64,000 nt of DNA. Source: CAVXFL01 sp963761015 (GTDB lineage: Bacteria > Pseudomonadota > Alphaproteobacteria > Acetobacterales > Acetobacteraceae). The notes under the pieces were generated by a model. That model saw only the letters and a list, made by a program, of their open reading frames with translations, had not been told where the DNA came from and did not search any database. Below are positions 61,006 through 64,000 of this stretch, in pieces. A program made the position numbers and the translations under genes. Each line of letters begins with the position of its first letter. The stretch's first letter is position 1. The stretch is from positions 372,001 through 436,000 of the forward strand of contig CAVXFL010000020.1 of NCBI GenBank assembly GCA_963761015.1, in the 5' to 3' direction.

Positions 61006-61422
61006 TCAAATCCGCCACAAAGAGCGCGGCGCGGGATCGGCGGACATCGGCGCGGACGTGCGTAATGCCGATCCGGCGTTTGCCTGGGGTTTCGCCGAAC
61101 ACGACGTCCGGCGGATGACATTGCGCCGCGTGCCGCGTGGATCGGGGCCTCTGTACGGGCCGAAGATAATCGGCGGCAGCGACCTGGCCGGCGGTTCCAC
61201 CATGGCGGGGCGCGTGGGGTCGGGTATCTTGACGCAGGGCAGTTCGCGCGCACCGGCGGCTGCCGCTTCGTGAAACGCCGCGCCCACCCGCGATCCAGCT
61301 TCATCCCCGACCCGATCGGCGCGGGCAGCTATTGGCGTCGCCGCAAGGCTTGCCACGGCCACGGCGGCGATTGTCGCTGCGAGAAGCCGAGGGGTTCGGC
61401 ACACGCGTGAGTTGAACATCAT
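61006..61422 (-). CDS. Hypothetical secreted protein
   Basis: 138 aa, unrecognised. A signal peptide (LLAATIAAVAVASLAATPIAARA, residues ~13-35) and a mature part with RELPCVKIPDPTRPAMVEPPARSLPPIIFGPYRGPDPRGTRRNVIRR, rich in Pro and Arg. It starts at ATG 61422 (or 61419). It is downstream of ccmB on the same strand, 140 bp away. The composition beyond the signal peptide is plausible but not diagnostic. Confidence 0.5.
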   Translation of the reverse strand: MMFNSRVCRTPRLLAATIAAVAVASLAATPIAARADRVGDEAGSRVGAAFHEAAAAGARELPCVKIPDPTRPAMVEPPARSLPPIIFGPYRGPDPRGTRRNVIRRTSCSAKPQANAGSALRTSAPMSADPAPRSLWRI

Positions 61423-61513
61423 CAAATGTCCTCTATGGCCGCGGAACCGCCTGGCGGCAGTGCCGCAACCGTTCAGCTGACCTTCGACGTAGGCCCTGCG
61501 CGAGGCACCAACA

Positions 61514-61527
61514 TTGACCTGGATCAA
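61514..61527 (-). promoter_or_regulatory. FNR/CRP-type box between ccmB and the hypothetical secreted gene
   Basis: TTGAC-CTGG-ATCAA is a near-perfect CRP/FNR-family palindrome, 92 bp upstream of the start at 61422. It is the second such box near redox-linked genes in this window. Confidence 0.45.
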
Positions 61528-61562
61528 CATTGCTCCACTGCGTCCGCGGCGGAGCCCGGTGG

Positions 61563-62228
61563 CTATTCCGCCGCGCTGCGCAGAGCCGCCCCGGCGGCCA
61601 GCGGGCAGAGCGGCAGCGCCACTGCCAATACGGCGCAGAGCAGCAGCAGATGCGGGCGCGGGCTGAGACCAGTGGCGACAGCGTCCGCTGCCGCGGCGCC
61701 GAAGATCAGCACCGGCATGGCCAGCGGCAGCACCAGCAGCGGCAGCAGCACCCCGCCGCGCCGCGCGCCCAGCACGATCGCCGCGCCCGCCGTGCCGAGC
61801 AGCGACAGGGTCAGCGTCCCCGGCAACAGGCCGCCGAGCAGCACGGGCAACGATGCCTCCGGCATGCGCAGCATGATCGCGAGCGGCGCGGCCGCCAGCA
61901 GTAGCGGCAGGCCAGTCACCAGCCAGTGCGCGCCTGCCTTGGCGCTCGCGACCACGCCGGCCGGCAAGCCGCAGAGCAGCAACTGATCGAGCGAGCCGTC
62001 CTCGTAATCCGCGCCGAACAGCCGGTCCAGCGGCAGCAGCGCGGCCAGCAGCGCGCAAACCCAGACGATGCCTGGCGCCAGGCGGGCGAGCGTTTCCGGC
62101 GCCGGCCCGATCGCCAGCGGGAACAGCGCACCCACGACCAGAAAGAACAGCAGCGCCGCCGCCGTATCGGCGGAATGCCGAAGCGAAAGCTGCAACTCGC
62201 GCGCCAGCAGCGCGGCGAAGGCCCGCAT
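61563..62228 (-). CDS. ccmB: Cytochrome c maturation protein CcmB (heme exporter permease)
   Basis: 221 aa with about six membrane segments (ALLFFLVVGALFPLAIG, IVWVCALLAALLPLDRLF, LPLLLAAAPLAIML, LTLSLLGTAGAAIVLGAR). YEDGSLDQLLLCGLP is typical of CcmB. With CcmA it drives release of heme-loaded CcmE used to mature c-type cytochromes such as XoxG. The ccmA stop is 8 bp upstream. Confidence 0.93.
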   Translation of the reverse strand: MRAFAALLARELQLSLRHSADTAAALLFFLVVGALFPLAIGPAPETLARLAPGIVWVCALLAALLPLDRLFGADYEDGSLDQLLLCGLPAGVVASAKAGAHWLVTGLPLLLAAAPLAIMLRMPEASLPVLLGGLLPGTLTLSLLGTAGAAIVLGARRGGVLLPLLVLPLAMPVLIFGAAAADAVATGLSPRPHLLLLCAVLAVALPLCPLAAGAALRSAAE

Positions 62229-62236
62229 CCCCGGCG

Positions 62237-62830
62237 CTAGCCTAGCCGCAGCTCCGCCGCGCGCGGCAGCGGCAGCGGCGCGTGCGTGGAGGCGACGATC
62301 ACGCCGCCGTGCGCGCAATGTGCCGCCATCGTCCCGCCGAACGCCGCCACCGACGCGCTGTCCAGCCCGGATGTCGGCTCGTCCAGCAGCCAGATCGGCG
62401 CCGCCGACAGCGCAACCCGCGCCAGCGCCAGCCGTCGCCGCTGGCCCGCCGAGAACATCCGCGCCGGAAGCTCGGCCAACTCCGCCAGCCCCACCGAAGC
62501 GAGCGCCTCGGCGATCGAGGTGCGCGCGAGGGTGGCGGCAAAGCGCAAATTCTCGGCCGCGGTCAGCGCGGGCTTCACCCCATCCTGATGCCCGAGATAG
62601 GCCACCCGCCTGGCGTGCTCCGTCGGTTCCGCCAGCGCGTCGGCGCCATTCCAGAACAGCTTACCCACGGCAGGGCGAAGCAGCCCCGCCAAAAGCCGGA
62701 GCAAGGTGGACTTGCCCGCGCCGTTGGGGCCGAGCAGCACCAGCGCCGATCCCCTGGAAACCGCGAAGCTGATCTCGTCCAGCACCAGACGCTCGCCGCG
62801 AAACGCCGCCAATCCCTCGGCTTTCAACAC
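62237..62830 (-). CDS. ccmA: Heme exporter ATPase CcmA
   Basis: 197 aa. Walker A LLGPNGAGKSTLLRLLAGLLRP, signature FSAGQRRRLALARVALS, Walker B WLLDEPTSGLD and switch His STHAPL. The overall CcmA style (short, SAGQ signature) and the ccmB neighbour settle the call. GTG 62830 is preceded by AGAGGG at 9 bp; an ATG at 62854 would add 8 Cys-containing residues. Confidence 0.93.
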   Translation of the reverse strand: MLKAEGLAAFRGERLVLDEISFAVSRGSALVLLGPNGAGKSTLLRLLAGLLRPAVGKLFWNGADALAEPTEHARRVAYLGHQDGVKPALTAAENLRFAATLARTSIAEALASVGLAELAELPARMFSAGQRRRLALARVALSAAPIWLLDEPTSGLDSASVAAFGGTMAAHCAHGGVIVASTHAPLPLPRAAELRLG

Positions 62831-62932
62831 CCGCGCGCACCCTCTGCAGCGCATTTCGCCGGGGTATGGTCTCAGGGCTGCTGCGGTGCAATGTATCGCC
62901 CGCGCTGAACCTCGGAACGAAAGCCGCTCGCC

Positions 62933-64000
62933 ATGACTCAAATCGGGCAGGACAGCCTCAACACACGCCGCACGCTGACCGTCGAAGGCCGGGACTACGA
63001 GTATTTCTCGATCCCCGACGCGTCCGACCGGCTCGGCGATATTTCGCGCCTGCCGGTCAGCCTGAAGATCCTGCTCGAAAACGTGCTGCGGTTCGAGAAC
63101 GGCCAGAGCTATCGCGTGGAATTCGCCCACGCGATCGCGGAGTGGCTGCGGGACGCGCGCTCGGCGAAGGAGATTCCGTTCCGGCCCACGCGCATCCTGA
63201 TGCAGGATTTCACCGGGGTTCCGGCCGTCGTGGACCTCGCCGCCATGCGCGACGGGATCGCCCGGCTCGGCGGCGATCCCGCGAAGGTCAACCCGCTGAT
63301 CCCGGTCGATCTGGTGATCGATCACTCGGTGATGGTCGACGTTTTCGGGCGCGCGGATGCGCTGACGCGCAACGTCGACATCGAGTTCCAGCGCAACCGC
63401 GAGCGTTACGAATTTCTGCGCTGGGGGCAGCAGGCGTTCGCCAATTTCCGTGTCGTCCCGCCCGGCACGGGCATCTGCCACCAGGTGAACCTGGAATATC
63501 TCGCGCAGGGTGTGTGGACCGCCGAAATCGGTGGCAAGACCTACGCCTATCCCGATACGCTGTTCGGCACCGACAGCCACACCACCATGGTGAACGGGCT
63601 CGGCGTGCTCGGCTGGGGCGTGGGCGGGATCGAGGCGGAAGCGGCGATGCTCGGCCAGCCGATCGCCATGCTGATCCCCGACGTGATCGGCTTCAAGCTG
63701 ACCGGCCGGCTGCCCGAGGGCACCACGGCGACCGACCTCGTGCTCACGATCACGCAGACGCTGCGCCGGAAGGGCGTGGTCGGCAAGTTTGTCGAGTTCT
63801 TCGGCCCCGCATTGCAACACCTGCCGGTCGCCGACCGTGCCACGATCGGCAACATGTCGCCCGAATACGGCGCCACCTGCGGCTTCTTCCCGATCGACCG
63901 CATGGCGATCGACTACCTGCGGCTGACCGGGCGCGACCCGCACCGCATCGCGCTGGTCGAGGCCTACCTGAAGGCGCAGGGCATGTGGCACGACGAAACC
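62933..64000 (+). CDS. acnA: Aconitate hydratase AcnA, N-terminal part
   Basis: 356 codons to the window edge, no stop, so the gene continues beyond (family length about 890). YFSIPDASDRLGDISRLPVSLKILLENVLRFENG, IPFRPTRILMQDFTGVPAVVDLAAMRDG, VNPLIPVDLVIDHSVMVD, LFGTDSHTTMVNGLGVLGWGVGGIEAEAAMLGQP and PEYGATCGFFPID are AcnA hallmarks; the first Fe-S Cys region (ATCGFFP) is intact. Divergent from ccmA. TCA-cycle enzyme converting citrate to isocitrate. Confidence 0.95.
   Translation, partial: MTQIGQDSLNTRRTLTVEGRDYEYFSIPDASDRLGDISRLPVSLKILLENVLRFENGQSYRVEFAHAIAEWLRDARSAKEIPFRPTRILMQDFTGVPAVVDLAAMRDGIARLGGDPAKVNPLIPVDLVIDHSVMVDVFGRADALTRNVDIEFQRNRERYEFLRWGQQAFANFRVVPPGTGICHQVNLEYLAQGVWTAEIGGKTYAYPDTLFGTDSHTTMVNGLGVLGWGVGGIEAEAAMLGQPIAMLIPDVIGFKLTGRLPEGTTATDLVLTITQTLRRKGVVGKFVEFFGPALQHLPVADRATIGNMSPEYGATCGFFPIDRMAIDYLRLTGRDPHRIALVEAYLKAQGMWHDET

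Noticed and set aside
1..64000. CRISPR array, prophage, insertion sequence, tRNA or rRNA
   Set aside because: No spaced direct repeats, no transposase or phage genes, and no tRNA or rRNA signatures were seen on either strand.

Overview
The window is GC-rich DNA (roughly two thirds G+C by eye), densely coded, with many 1-4 nt start/stop overlaps. The full mur/fts cluster ends in ftsZ and lpxC. There is a PQQ operon with a lanthanide-type methanol dehydrogenase, a class I PHA synthase and cytochrome c maturation genes. Together these point to an alphaproteobacterium, most plausibly an Acetobacteraceae-like methylotroph. That is inference from gene content; there is no rRNA to confirm it.

Layout. 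(1) 1-2045 (+): end of a GT22-type mannosyltransferase and a polytopic GT87-like protein. (2) 2121-22684 (-): the dcw cell-wall and division cluster, transcribed mraZ-rsmH-ftsL-ftsI-murE-murF-mraY-murD-ftsW-murG-murC-murB-ddl-ftsQ-ftsA-ftsZ-lpxC. It is headed by a promoter overlain by 10-bp-periodic MraZ boxes and, further up, 21-bp-periodic repeats that carry GANTC sites. (3) 22987-23431 (-): RNase P RNA. (4) 23523-36230: a DUF4337 membrane protein, a giant WbsX/GT4/GT2 protein, gpt, csaA, a gamma-glutamyltransferase, an amidase, purH, a GT4 enzyme and an AHL-lactonase-like hydrolase. (5) 36270-39927: a MmgE/PrpD protein, then (-) a small operon of a Lys/Glu-repeat protein, a pre-ATP-grasp-like protein and an ATP-grasp ligase. 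This operon is my best candidate for an undescribed peptide-modification system. (6) 40317-52286: methanol oxidation region with a periplasmic binding protein, the PQQ-associated ABC set (binding protein, YVTN beta-propeller, ATPase, permease, accessory protein), xoxJ, xoxG, xoxF and accessory secreted proteins. (7) 52308-54541: DJ-1/PfpI protein, ribbon-helix-helix protein, GHKL histidine kinase. (8) 54549-58212 (-): two pqqA genes and pqqBCDE. (9) 58367-64000: DUF4242 protein, a Pro-rich secreted peptide, phaC, a small secreted protein, ccmB, ccmA and the start of acnA.

How it fits together: PqqA is matured to PQQ by PqqB-E, and PQQ with a lanthanide activates XoxF. Electrons pass to XoxG (c-type cytochrome, whose heme attachment needs Ccm), with XoxJ as the periplasmic partner. 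Carbon and reducing power feed the TCA cycle (AcnA) and PHA storage (PhaC).

Quality note: murC, murF, the GT4 gene, the ABC permease and phaC each carry one extra base at a doubled base, and the histidine kinase carries two shifts. Several of these are essential genes, so sequencing error is likelier than real inactivation. I annotated them as whole genes.
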